From positions 4,057,131-4,121,130 of the forward strand of contig JAUPFP010000006.1 of NCBI GenBank assembly GCA_036925085.1: 64,000 nucleotides of DNA, in the 5' to 3' direction. Positions 34,301 through 49,300 of this stretch are shown one piece after another. The translations under genes were made by a program, and so were the position numbers. Numbering within the stretch: position 1 is the first letter of the stretch; the number at the start of each line of letters is the position of its first letter. The notes under the pieces were generated by a model. It worked only from the letters and a program-made list of their open reading frames with translations. It was not told where the DNA came from and did no database searches. Source of the DNA: Brachycybe producta. Lineage: Eukaryota; Arthropoda; Diplopoda; Playtdesmida; Andrognathidae.

Positions 34301-37300
34301 GATTACCTCGTAAAAAAAATTCTGCTGAACAAAGCAAAAGCAAGCCAAAAAAAATAACAGCTTTTTTTTTTAAATATCATGTAATGTATGCCAATGGAAA
34401 TATGGAATAATTATTTATAAAAATGTTTAATATTCTTAAGAATTCCTCATAAATTGCCAGAATTTATAACCAAATTTAAAATTTCCTCAGAATTTCTAGG
34501 TTTTCTCATATGGGATATTCTGCCTGTCTGGTCAAGGTCCGTAGACTAACAAGTTGGATGGTAACCAAGAAAACTTCCTCTCAATCAAGCCGTTTCTAGG
34601 GTTTCTGGGGTGTGTTCACCCCATTTGTCTATCCGTTTCATGATTGGTACTGAAAGTTGCTAAGCTTTGAAAAGTTGAACAATTTCAAAGCTAGCTTCAT
34701 GCTCTGGCGAAGGCAAAAACCTGAAGCTCTGACGTCATTTGTGAAGCTTCGCAGGCTGCTTTGCCGCTTAGCAAGGGAGTATAAACCAAGCCTTAGCAAA
34801 GTTTGGAGTATAAAGCTAGCTTTATTCAAATAGCATCAGTTTGGGGGTGGAGAATTTCCTTGGTTACCAGCACACCTTCTTACTCTACAAACCTTGCCGT
34901 CTGGTAATCTGTTTTACGTAGGCAGTACCTATTCAAATTCCTGAAAGAATTTCAATAAGTTACTTCAATAAGTTCAAGATCTTCTTTATGATAATAAATA
35001 AAAATACAAAATGTAATCTGTACCTCCAAACAAGCCGATGTCTTTTCAGCCGAAAAGCTGTCCGTTTCAAGTTTCTCCTTGACGGCCGAAGCTCGGTGCT
35101 TCTCTTCAAAACTGAGGTCACCACTTTGCATCATCCTCATACCTTGCTTAGTGGCTTCAATCTTTTCAGCAGCAAAACCATCAGTCACAACTTTTACTTT
35201 TGAAGCAGTCATTTGTTTTTGCTCAAACGTTGCACTGGACGTGGTCGTTGTACTAGTCGTAGCACTGGCAGCAGCACGAGCAGCTGCCATTGACGCCGCC
35301 ATACTTAGGCCACTAGTTATATTCCCACCACCACCACCGCCTCCGCCACCATCGTCGAGGACTTCTTGGCACGATACTACCGGAACCAAAGCTGTAGACA
35401 TCTCTTCAGGCACAATCATCTCTTCACTGATTGGCAATTTTTCCATGGAAAACACCCTCTGTGGCCCACCGGCCAGTTTTAAACCACTCGGTCCGCTCAT
35501 GCTCAAACTACGGCCAAAGTTACGGTTCTCCAAAAAAGACTCGTTGGCCTTTTTTAAATTCATCTCACTTGCTGACATCGAATGGGTCATCATCTAAAAT
35601 ATGTAGTAAAATAAAATTACAAAAAAAAAACAGTTTAGATAAGCTTGAATTAGTCACACTTGGCCACTGTCTAGTTGTTATATCATTTAAGAACCTAGAT
35701 ACTCCAGAGTTACACATGTCAGTAGACACAGTCAATTTTATGGTTATAAAGTCAATGCTCAAAACGTAACGAAGTTATGTTTATTTTTCATATTTAAAGT
35801 TGTCCAATATTAAGTTTTCAAAGTGCAATGTGCACCTTAAATATATGCTGATCGAGTGATAGAATGACAAAAAATTGGTAAGTGTTTTTCAATTCTTTTA
35901 AAAAAATTATTTAAAAATCGCGAATTTCTGCCTCGTATATGAGTACGCCCAAATAACAACAACAAAAAACACCCATTAAAATCCTCGTAAAAATATGTAA
36001 AAATAATTTTAAAAAAGCAGGAAAAAAATAATCAGCATGTGCACCAAATATGTTGGCTTCACTGTAGTTTAATTGTGTTTTTTCTTTATATTTTTAGGTA
36101 TTTTACGAACATTTTAATGGATGTTATTTTCACTTACGAGCGCGTACTCAAATGGAGTTATCATAAGAGTTAGAAATTCGCGATTTTGAAATATTTTTTC
36201 AAAAATATAACTGCACTTACCAATTTTTTGTCATTCTATCACTCGATCAGCCAATATATCTAAGGTGTACATTGCACTTTGAAAACTTAATATTGGACAA
36301 TTTCAATATGGACAATTTCAATATGAAAAATAAACATATTGCCGCCGCGACTGTGTATTTTAAAAATTAACGATTTTTTCTTTAACATTGGGTCTATGGG
36401 CTCAATAGAAAAACGATACTAGCCGCTCTTTGCGGAGATTTTTTAAAATAAATTTGTGAAGTAGCCTCTTAAATTAAACGAACTTTTCAACAACAAAAAA
36501 TTACACTCCTGTAGGTTTAAAAACAAAAAAACATGTTTTAGTATAAATAAAAGCTTGTGCCGAAAAACGTTGTGTTTTTCTTAATATTTACTTGCTTATA
36601 CCTGAGAACGTTTGCTAACTTTCGACGAAGTTGTGCTCGTACTGGATGACGAATGGGATCCTGATACAATCTGGGTACTGCTGCTGCTGCTTGTGTGTTT
36701 TTCGTTGCTCGTTGCCGTTGCTGCGGAATTGGCAGAGCTGAACACTTGCCGATTCATCAACAAAGGTTTCTTGTTATGCATGGTTTCTACAATGGGCGGC
36801 ATATTTCCACCACCACCACCTCCTCCTCCTCCTCCGTTGCTTGTAAATTGAGTCCCGTTCGATTCAGGCTCTGTGACTTCCACACTCTGAAACTCTGGCA
36901 TCTGTAAGACATGAAAGAAAGAAAAAAAAAATCATTACTAATAATTCACAATGCCACGTGCAATGCGTGCCACTTGCCACAACCATCAAGGACCAGTTTA
37001 AAAACGAGGGCGGGATGTGTAACGCCATAAATAAACGTTATAAATTATGTACAACACACCTAGAGGCGTGCAACTAAAATTATAGCAAACTAAAATGACT
37101 ATAATTAGTCGAATTAGTCAACGCAAATAACTCCTCACTCACTAATCATCAGTGAGGATAATTTCATAGGGGGGAGGGGGGCGATTCCCAGCGCCTCTGC
37201 GTCGGTACAAGTGGCCCTTGTGCAAACACTCATAAAGGCGCCCTCGACAAGAAAAAGGGAGACTTCTGGGATCAGTTGAGCATTGCTGAGGCATTTTTAG

Positions 37301-40300
37301 AGCTTTTAAAGCTTTTAAATTTTTTTGACTTTTGGCCGTTTTTTGAAAAAAGCCAAACACTAAAACTAATTTTTGACCCATTTTTTTCCAATTTTAAAAA
37401 TTCTTGAATCCTTGTGCAATTCCAAGTTTTTTGGGACTTCTGGGGCCAGTTGAGTGCTTTTGTGGCATTTTTAAAGCTTTTAGAGCATTTAAATATTTTT
37501 CCACTTTTTTTTTTTATCTATTGGGCCACCTGAAAGGTATTTCCAAAATTTCATACACCTGTAATTCTGGAACCAAAAGGTTTAGGAAGTTGCAACTTTG
37601 AATACAAATATTTCTAAAAAAAAACGTACATTCAAAATTTCATTAAAAAGCGACGTAGCTTTTAGTAGCTTTTTGGACCTTTGTTGCTCTGCAAAGCAGA
37701 GCACAAAGGAACTATAGGATCGTGCAAAAAGGCTGTTTGTGTGTATGTGTGTGTGTGTGTGTCTGGGCGTTATTTCTCCAGAACGGACAGATATTTTAAT
37801 GCGGTTTTTTGCATTATATACGTTGGTATACGCCGATGAACATACTACAAAATCAAATCAATTCATACAGTAGTTCATTAATTATGATTAATTTTCAACG
37901 AAACGTTCTGGGCGATATAACTCGGGAAAGGGGCCACCTAGAATATAATCAACTAACTTTAAATGAATCTACACTCTGCAAGGATGCTACCTATTTATTT
38001 TCATAATTTTAAATTAACTGGAATTATTTTTAATCGTTTAATATAAATAATAAAATGAATTTCAATCTATTTTTCTTCTCCTATAGAAGAAAAGTAGATA
38101 TAAATTCATTTTATGTTGTGAGTCACATCAGATATTTACTTAACACACACTTGTCATATTCTAACCCTCAATCTAAAACAAAAAGACCCCCTTTAAGGCC
38201 CTCTCTTCCAGTACAATACACATCATGTGTTATGATTCTCATAGCTTAACATTGTCCCAATACAGTTAAAAATATAAATTAAATATATTTATGCATATGC
38301 TTCTTAATATTCTAGTTTTGTAATAAATTGAACAATAATGTTAATGAATTAAAACTAGAATAGCAAATTGAGTTAAATAAAAAGTAAAAAAAAAATTAAT
38401 AAAAAATAGACAAATTTTAATTAATTAAAAACTAGAGTAACAAATTGAATTAAATAAAAAGTAAAAGAGATTGTAAATCAGCTACTGTATATTTTGAACC
38501 TCACCCCTAATACGATGCAACAAAGGTCTATAGGGTTCCTTGAATCCCTTGTTTACACCATAAGATTACAATTCAGTCATTTTCTGTATGTGAACCCAGT
38601 TGCTCTACAAAAATTTAATCTCCACCTGAAAAGGCTCAATTGGATAGGAGATGCTCTTTTTTCCATGCTAAAGAGAGCACACAAAAGCTCACTTTTTATT
38701 CATGAAGCCCATATTCTATCAGACGGCAATCAGAATGGTTAGAACTCAAATGAATTACACACAAAATTGCAACCCATGTCCTTAGATTCATACGCAACCC
38801 TGTTGTAAGGACATGGAATATTTGTTTTTATCTCGTCCGGACGAGATACTAAATCGTGCCCGGAAAAAAAAAACATTTTCTTCAAGAAAATACAGCAATA
38901 ATAAAAATTAAAAAAACAGCATTATGTATGATGCATTTAGAGAAATCCTCCCACAAAAAAAACCCCATACCCAAAAATTTCTAAAAATAAAAGCTAAAAT
39001 GGCACCAGAGTTAAAAAAACTAATGATTCATTTTGTGGCAAAAGACCAAATACACAAATGACACAGACAAAATGATTCTTTGTTTATATGGTGCAAGATA
39101 CAATCATACATTTATTATGAAGGAATGGGCATTAAATCTCATCCAAAACAGCTTCATAATAGATAAACAAACAAATAACATAAATTTGCACAGAAAATAA
39201 TAGAATACCCACCATCTCGCATTTTTTTTCAGAATAGCAATGAAGTTATTGAATTATATAGGCCTACACGTGTCGTGTATTAATGTAAACTAGAGGTTGG
39301 GGGGGGGGGGGGGGGCGAATCCTAAATTTTCTCGAACCCGAATCCTAAAAGGTTCTCGAACCACTCGAATCCTTCATACAAGAATCCTATATTATTCATT
39401 AAGAAGATACAAATAAATGAAATAATATTAAATATTAAATTATTAATAATAAAAAAACAAGTGTGGCGGCATTCAGGGTCGCCATGGACAAGGTGATAAT
39501 GGTGATCCGGGTACCACCACCGAAATAGTGCAACAAATGCCGGCTTTTTTGTTAGTGAACGTTTCTAATGAACGTCAATGGAGTTAAAACTAATTTCACC
39601 AATGTTTTAACGGTTTTTTTTTTCTTCAGGTTAGAATCAAAAGATTCGAAAAACGAAAAAAGCGCGAGGATTCGAGTTTTCGAATCTCGAATATTTTTCA
39701 AGATTCGCCGTGATTCGAGGATTCAAGGAAGTTGTTGAAGTGTTTTTATTTTTAGAATGATTTTTGCTAATTTTCCATTTGAACTGACTGACACGCATTG
39801 TTAGTCCTTTAGGATGTTGTTAGGCATGGAAACCCACATTTTAGAAAATTCATTAGGCTGCTATTTGAACAAAACACGGAACATTGGTTAATAATGTGTG
39901 AAGTTATTTTTGACAATGCATAACTTATTGCATGTTACTTTTCAATTAAGTATTCCTCTGTCATAAAGCCCTTTAACCTATACTTTCAGAGTCATTTTCT
40001 AAATATTCATCCTTTAAAATTTTCATATAATACCACAGTTCTAATTTATAAATAAATCCATCTTCTGAGATCATGCTGTAACTGATATGAGAAAGAAGCA
40101 TCAGTGACTTTTGCAGTCACTTTCGAACGTTCTTTTACGAAATTCTCTTCTTTTCAGTTTGTTAGGCTAATCATTAGCCGTTTACTTCATTAAGAAAGTA
40201 TCTTAATTGTTCTCCCTTCATAAATATATGATTCTACATAAAAAGAAGGTAAAAAAAAAACTCCAGTTGTTTTCGGGGTAATCCTTATATTATAAACTTT

Positions 40301-43300
40301 TCAATTACAGTGTGACAATTGTGCAAATATGATTGATGTATATTAGTATATTTTATATATATAATATATTAAGCTTTGTCTGTCTGTGTATAACGTTGTA
40401 CAAACAAGGACACAAACGTTTCAAGCACGTCGGAATTTATTTAAATTTAAATGAACCGGTTTTTTTCTCATGGTCAACTTTATGTTACACTCTTCCGATT
40501 CAAGAAGCCAAACAATAGTAAGAAGGTGCTTATAAAAAAAATGCAAGCGGTCAAGGGAAATTCACACAAAATTTCAGTTTATTAGCAAAATTAAACTAGA
40601 ATTTTACCCCACTAGTAATAATATAATACGTCAGTACATTATACAGACGGTGCGCGACATGCACCTATACACAAACGCTTGCTTTGTGTAAACAAAAGTC
40701 AATGAACCGAATCCGTGAATACAACAACTGTTGTGAAATGCTAAGTTAAGTGAATGAAAAAAATTCCAAACACACTCATATATTCTCAACTGGGTTAGTA
40801 CTTTTTTATGAAGTAAAAAAAAAAAATATGCAACAAGTGCCGTAAAAAAGCATCAGCATCTAAAAGATAATTGCAAACTTTTTCAGCTGCATTGCAAGAG
40901 ACGAGTAGACTGTATTCGGAACTGTTTTGTCCAGCTTTTTTTTCCCATTCAATCAACACAGACACAATTGAAGCACATAGAACATGCCATTGATAAAAAA
41001 ATCACTCACAATGCCCTCATTATATATTAGGTAAAAACAAGGTTGGGGGACTGACATGCAATCATCAGTTGTGCAATATAGTTTGGTTGCGCGAATCACT
41101 ACATCAAGGATTTATACGACAGCGGGCACACATGCTACTGATACACATAAGCGGCAGTCACACTAGACTGGTTTACAAGCCGCTGGTTGCTGCTGGCTAT
41201 TAGCAGCAACAGCAAGCAGCAGCTGCTTTGGGTTCACACTTGTCCAGTCACCGCTGGTATTAGCAGTGCAAGTCATCCAATCACCATCTTGCAAAAACAC
41301 AAACTCTAACAACAACCAACCCAAGCAGTGGAGTTTCAACTACCACTAGTGCCACTACTAGCAACAAAAAGTTCACACTAGATGGCAGCAGCAGGAAGGG
41401 AGTCACATGACCAGCTGCACCAGCCGCTGTTAAAATCACTAGCCCGCTGGAGAAAGCAGCTGCTAGTAGTTCAGGCTATGCTGCTAGAGCGCTACAACCA
41501 GCCAGCAGCAACCAGCGGCTGGGAAACCAGCCTAATGTGACTGCGGCATAATACTTCGATCGCTTCACGGTCGAGATATGTTCTTGGAAAGTTGGCTGTG
41601 ACGTAAAACGCTGTATAATGGAATCATTAACTTTAATACATACAAGCCCATACAAATTCCATAGGATCCGTTCCAATTTTGGAGAAAAATTTAGAAAATT
41701 ACTAAGTTTGTCAATGAAAATGCAATTTTTGCTTTCTATTTCATATAAAAAAAATAACATATGCCTTACATATGTATCTGCAAAAACAAAAACATAAAAT
41801 AAAAATAGCATATACATGTTAATAAAAGCACAAATTAAAATGTTTAAAGAACGGTTCTAATCGGTATCTCACCACACGTTTCGATGTGTCGACATCTACT
41901 TTCAAACACAGTGGAACGTTTTTGAATGCAATTTAAATGAATTTATTTTTTACTCGCTTTTATTTAAACTTCAGAAATTGTTTGTCCATTGCGACCTTCT
42001 GAAATATTTGAAAAGTAATTCACACTGCACTGGGATTGAACCGATGACTAACATTACCATGGCCTGAGACACTAACCACTACACCAATTTTTAGACCGTT
42101 TTGTTTTTATAAAAAGACATGTTTTTTGTTTCATTTTCTTGTTAGAAAATTAATATACAGTGAAAAACCACAGGCGACAACGTAGTAAAATACATGTCCA
42201 CGGGGCCTTTCATAGAAAATGTGAGGCCCGAGTATGAATTTGTACTTTTAATAAATTCTAGGTATTTTGCGTATTTTGTTTGTTTGTTTGCCTTTTTTAG
42301 AGATGAAAATGTATGCTTTTTTTTACTAGTGTTAAAGAGATCGGCATTACCCCCCAGGATTTTTTTGTTGAAATATCGTCTAGACTTACGCAACGATTGC
42401 TAAAATAATTTTTAAAATTAAAAATAAGACATTAAAATTATAAAACAAAAAAAACTTAAAAATGAAGTGACTTTTATTAGTCAACAAACGACGCCATTTT
42501 AAATTTCTAAAAACGAAAGTCCCCCCCTCCGCCCTTTTTATGACGACCGGCAACTTCTAATTGGTTGGTTATGTAGTCTGACGTCACATGCTCCGAACTT
42601 TTCAACGTCGAACCACACAACAAACCAATTAGAAGTTGCCGGTCTTCATAAATATAGGACGGAGCCAACTTGTGTTCGTCCCGATTTCTAAATGCCTGCG
42701 CCCCCCCCCCTCTCAATTTAATGGCAAATGTTGTCGCCTCACATTTTGGCCAAGAGAAGTTTGTGTTTTGACAATGTCTTATTACTTGTAGGCCTACTTT
42801 GAAATCAATAGAGAATGCATGCATTTGATTACGGAATTAGGGATTTAGAGAATTAATAGTAATGTGAGGTGGCAACACCAGAATTAAGAGTAGAGGAGTA
42901 TACTTTGGGGTTTTCATTGCCATTGTCTGTTGTTTGGTGGCGCATCTATCTCATAAAGTCCATTTAATGACTTATTTTAAAATTTAAAACCCATGAACTG
43001 ACGCAGCCACAATGGTTATTCAAGGCAACTATAATGCCTTGTTTCCACTGGGGTGGAAATTTGAACTTTTTTGAAAATTTCAACAGGTGAAAAATAGAAC
43101 TGGCTGAAGATCAGGCTGAAGTCACGTGTGTTCCATTTTTCACCAGTTGAAATTTTCAAAAAAGTTCAAATTTTCACCCCAGTGGAAACAAGGCCTTAGG
43201 GTTGGTTTATACTCCCTTGCTAAGCGGCAAAGCAGCCTGCAAAGCTTCAAAAACGACGTCAGAGCTTCAGATTTTTGTCTTCGCCAGAGCATGAAGCCAG

Positions 43301-46300
43301 CTTTGAAATAATTCAACTTTTTAAAGCTTAGCAATTCAAAGCACCAATCAGGAAACGGATACAGAAAAGGGGTGAACAAGTCACACCTTTTTTCTTCCAG
43401 AAGGGGAAGGGTTCTATTGTTTTGTGTATCTGTTTTATAGGATATAAAGGTTATAAAATAGGGTAAACTTTGCAAGACCACATGTATGTGTGAACAAGCT
43501 AAGCTTTGGGGAGCTAATTTTTAGAAGCTTCAAAGCTTGCGAATCTTAGCAAAGTTTGGAGTATAAACCTACCCTTACGCATATGTAGCATGCATTGCAG
43601 TACACCAAAGTAGAATCTACTTCAGTTGGTGTATCTCAACAATGCACATGCCGCGCGCAGTAGTACATTAGAGTACTAATCGTACACGAGAAGACTCACT
43701 TGACGTTGAACACGCATCTTCATGGTGAACTGCTGTATTTTCTATGACCAGTAGCAGTAATGACAAAGAATAATCACTTTCAATTACGAAACACAGCGTG
43801 TGTGTGTGTGTGCATGTGTCCAAGATGACAGAAATTAAATACCAATCAATGAAACTTACAATTGATTGATATTTAATATTCGGCCGGCGGCGCACGAAAA
43901 CAACGATGAACAGCGTATACGTATAGCTAGCTAGCTATAGGAATTCGACTCGATCAGAACCCAGACGTCGTAATTATTTCAGCTTTTACTCTTCGTTTCA
44001 AGTAAAAAGCTGATCGTTGAAGTAAACACAGAAGAGAAGTTAAAAATATGATCTAACTAAAAACTACAAATGTTACTTCTGAATTATAAACGGTGACGGC
44101 TGAAGATTTTTATAGTTTCACAAAGGGCTTAAACATGACTAATACACCTCCTGACAATATTTTATTTTTCTCCAACTGATGTTGAAGCTTCTGGAAAATT
44201 GTACAACCACGATCTACATACAGCGCCTCCCTCCCGTACAAGAATATATTTAACTAAAACCAACAACATCTGACAAAGAAATTATTCTTGGAGTAAAACA
44301 TCAACTGTGAGAGCACATTACCAGAAACGAGTCCAACTTAGTTTTCAAGAGAATTTACAGTATATAAAAAAAACTCCCCTCAAGACAGAAAACAGCAAAA
44401 GAAATGGAGCTAAGAGTCTAAGTTGCTCACCGTAAAATCAACAGAAAACAAGCTCAAAATAACACAATTTTTTGAAATTTGGAAGAAGAAAAAAATACCT
44501 TCCAGAATTTCAGTTATGTAGATTGTAGATGACCCAAATATAGGAGGAAGGAAGAAGAGGCTGGATTAAAAAAAAAAACCCACACAGAGGGTGTAGGCCT
44601 ACTCAACAGTCAAATGGTGGTTCAGGAACAGCTGATTTTTGAACTCTTTGATTATTAAGAGCGAAAATTAAGAGAAACTAGAAAGTGTTTTAGAAGCTAT
44701 AAAAATCTGGAGCCCGTTTCAACAAAAACTACAAGTCTTGTTCAATTCAATTCAATTCAACGCAGTACACCTGCAATCAGCTTTTAAAAGCCATGTGGCG
44801 GGGGGGGGGGGAGGATTGCTCTCGATCACAAATCGCACCTCACCAAGAAGAGTGGCACAACTAAAAAAAAACAATTTTTTTTTTGGGAATATGAGTTTAA
44901 AGTTAGATTTTTTCTAGAGGTGGGACGAATCCTAAATTTCCATGATTCCATCATTGTTAAATTGAAACTGTCATCCTAACAAAGAACTATCAACTGGAAG
45001 AGAATTTTATAGTCTAATAACATTCGGGGAAAGGGGGGGGGTCAACTTTGTCAACTACACTTTTTAGCTGCAAGTGATCTTTTGTGGTAACTCATTGTTC
45101 GGTCGCCCCTTTTCGGACGTTTAGTGGCAGATGAAAAAAATTGACTTATTCAAAATATACATCCTCGGAAAGGAAGCCACGGGCATTCAAAGACTTTAAA
45201 TGGCTACAATTGATGCATATTTTTGGTTATTAGACTATGGAATTCTCTTCCAGTTGATAATTCTTTGTTAGGATGACGATTTCAATTTAACAATGATGTC
45301 TTGTTTTACCTGAATGACAATCATTTGTGATCGCTAGCAATCCCCCCCCCCACCTCCGCCACATGGCTTCTAAGCTAATTGCAGGTGTACTGAGTTGAAT
45401 TGAATTGTTAATAAGTAGATATTGTTACTAACACGACTTGTAGTTTTGTGAAACGGGCCCCAGGCCTTTATAAATGTCACGTTAAAAGATAGTAAATAGA
45501 AAACTCAACATTAAGTCTCGGTGACACATCACGCGTGACTAGTTTTTGGTGACTAGTAACCATTGAAGAACCAGGCCTTGTCATCATTTCAAATTGTAAT
45601 TGTAACATCTATAGCACACCGCGGGGAAGGGGGGGGGGAGGAGGCTAAGAAAGTAAGGATTATAAAATGACAAGTGTTTTACATGGAAGCAGACAGTTGA
45701 AGAAGCCAACTACAGCGTACCTTGTACTGAATGAAGACAAAAAAAAATTACCAACTTACAAACAGGATAAAAGTTAAAAAGGGTGGAAGGAAGAGGCAGG
45801 AACTAATCAGACTGGCGCCACAATTAAAATAATAAACTCTCCGCCTCACAAACGTACGGAGGCCTGTTGAGGACATGAAATATTTTTTTTATCTCGTCTG
45901 GACGACTAAGTATCACGTCCAGACCAGATACTAAGTCGTCCGGACGAGATACTAAGTCGGGTTTGGATGAAAGGATGAACATTGTAGGGTAACTCTAAAC
46001 CCCAAAACAGAATGCATTTGGAATTGGAGGAACACTATACCTTTTTTTATATCGGTGATTACATGGTGTAAGTGAAATTAAGCTTGTTGCAGGGGGTCAG
46101 GGGAGCCCAGCCCCATCCCCCCCCCCACCCGGAATGTAAAAAAAAGTTATTACAGTTATTACATGTTAGTACAGTGTTCAGCCAATTCTATATGCATTTT
46201 GTTTCAGGTTTTAGAGTTACCTCACAATATTCAACCTTTCATCCTGACCCGACTTACTATCTCGTCCGGACGACTAAGTATCTCTTCAGGACGAGATAAA

Positions 46301-49300
46301 AAAAAATATTCCGTGTCCTCAACAGGGCTCCGTACAAACAAAAAAATTTGAAAAACGTTAGGGCTAATAAATCTAAAAGCTAATTTATGTTTGTTTCAAA
46401 AACAAGATGGTGAAAAAGAAATGGTAAGAGAACTTAACAAGAAACTCCACCCACAAACAAACAGCAAGATGCCAATTTTTTTTACAATTTAGTCTGTTGG
46501 TGAAAATGACGGGTTAAAATGAATTTTAAACTGGAAAAAAAGCAGACAGAAATTCACCATTCACCAGCTAAGCTGAAATGTATTTTAGAGCGCAAAACAG
46601 CAAAGACATATTCTGATTTTCAGCGTGTCTGAACTTTCCCTCAGGCACCCACTGTATTTCTTGTGTTCCAATACTTAGGTTTTACGACAGTTTTGTTGTC
46701 AGACTAGAGAGCATTGCCTTCGGAAACATCAAATTTCACATCACAAAATTACTTCGAAAAACCTCCACTATGAGCGCTAGCACCATGTGTGTACCTTAAA
46801 TATATGCTGATCGAGTGATAGAATGACAAAAAATTGGTAAATGCGGTTATATTTTTAAAAACTATTTCAAAATAGCGAATTTCTAACTCTTAGGTTAAAC
46901 TCCACTGAGTACGCCCAAATAAGAAAAAAAAATCCATTAAAATGCTGGTAAAAATACGTAAAATAATTTAAAAAACCAGAAAAAAAAATCAGCTCGTGCG
47001 CCAATGTGTTGGCTTCACTGTGGTTTAATTGTGGTTTTTTAAAATTATTTTTAGGTATTTTTACGAGCATTTTAATGGATTTTTTTTTCTTAGGAGCGCG
47101 TGCTCAATGGAGTTTAACATAAGAGTTAGAAATTCGCGATTTTGAAATAGTTTTTAAAAATATAACCGCACTTACCAATATTTTGTCATTCTATCACTCG
47201 ATCAACATATATTTAAAGTGCACATTGCACTTTGAAAACTTAATATTGGACAACTTTAAATATGAAAAATAAACATATTGCCGCGACTGTGTACTGTGTA
47301 TTTGAAAAATTAGCGTTTTTTCTTTAACATTGCGTTTACGGACTCAATAGAAAAACGATGCTAGCGCTCTTTGCGGAGATTTTTCGAAGTAATTATAACC
47401 TCTTAACATTGAGTCTAGAAAGTTATGCAGCACGTGTGCACGGCAGTATTTCGGATCTTAATCAGTCTATTTTTTTAGAATCAGGAAATAAAAAGTGACA
47501 GCAAAGAATTTGTATAACATAATAAAATTGCAGAACATTTTGAAAAGAATTTCAGCTGCTACAAATAAAACTTTTCATTGAAAACAAATCGTGAGTCAGT
47601 GAGCTACAGCAAACAAAACAAAAAAAACCACGAACGCCAAAAATAAACCTTTACCTAAGTAAAAACTTTTTCTTCAAACTCTAAAATTTTGATAGATTTC
47701 TTAGAACTTAGAACCAATTGAGACAAAACACCATGTACAGGGTGCATCAAAAGCATGGCTTTTCTGTTAGACGTTAAAGAGGCCATTACCCACAGGATTT
47801 TGTTTTTGTTGAAATATCGTCTAGACTTACCCAATGATTGCTAAAATAATTTTTAAAATTAAAAATAATATTAAAAAAATCAACAAACGACGCCATTTTA
47901 AATTTCTAAAAACGAAAGTCTCACCCCTCAATTTAGTGGCAAATGTTGTCACCTTACATTTCCATAATTCCTTAATCAAATACATGTATTCCCTATTCAT
48001 ATTAAACTCAATACAACTGTCCAATCAACTCGAGAGCCACGTGGGCAGATGGGGGATAATTCCAATATTAAATCCATAGTACTTTGAAATGAATAGGAAA
48101 TACATGTATTTGAATAGTTGAACCGCACTTACCAATTTTTTGTCATTCTATCACTCGATCAACATATATTTAAGGTGCACACTGCACTTTGAAAACTTAA
48201 TATTGGACAACTTTAAATATGAAAAATAAACTTATTGCCGCGACTCTTGTGTATTTGAAAAATTAACATTGGGTCTATGGGCTCAATAGAAAAACTATGC
48301 TAGCACTCTTTGCGGAGATTTTTCGAAGTAATGTTGTGATGTAGCAGCCTCTTCTTAAAAGCATACTAGCAACATTTTTTGAATCCATGCATTTATATAT
48401 TATGGAAAGGAGCCAAAAAAAAAAAGACAATGTACACGTATTTTATTAAGTTACATCAAGATTTGATGAGAAAAATTGGAAAATAACTCATCTTTTCCTT
48501 TTTTTTTAAACAAAAAATCTCGTTATAACTTTTTTTTTTTGGAAATTAACATTTTCAAAGGCAAACAAACGGACAGACGTAGGAAGAAACACGCACTGAG
48601 GAAGAAGAAGAAAGAAGAAAAAAACCGAAAAATATAATGTTGCCCGTCATTTGTCATAAAACCAATTAAGGACACTTTCTATTCATTTATACTTATTTTC
48701 ATAATGACCAAAAAAACGTTTACAGCACAAAGAACCACGCCCAATGTCGTCAATTCACAACTATTAAAATAAGTATTCAAAAAAAAAAAAAAAGAACGAG
48801 ACCAAAAAAGATATTTATTGAAAGACACGCAAATAAATGATTTTTTTTCTTCTAATATTAACCATTAAAAAAGTAAACGCAACATAGTGTCAGACGGTCT
48901 TTTATTATTCAAAGTGTATGAAAAGCTGATTCATGTTTTTTTTTAAATTACCGGACGTTTTTTCTTTATTTTTTGAAAAAAAAAACGGGTGTGTGACAAT
49001 TGCCCTAAACTCACCTGCCCTAAAGCCATTTGCTTTAAAGAGACATTTGCCCTAAAACCATTTGCCCCAAAAACATTTGCCCTAAACCCATTTGCCCTAG
49101 AGACATTTGACCTAAAACCATTTACCTATAGAGACAGTTGCCCTAAAGCCATTAGCAATATAGACACTTGCTGTAAAAACATTTGCCCTAAAACCACTTG
49201 CCCTAAAGGAACCAAACTCAATGTAACGTAACCACACTTAATAACGACGTATAAAAAAGTATAGTGTCCATCCAATTGTACAGGGTCCGGCAAGGAGGTA

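Noticed and set aside
35079..35597. 172-codon plus-strand frame opposite SARM1 N-terminal exon, with a Pro run
   Set aside because: Antisense reading of the poly-Gly and Ala-rich coding exon.
48989..49231. 80-codon plus-strand Cys/Pro/Phe-rich frame
   Set aside because: It is the translation of a minisatellite.
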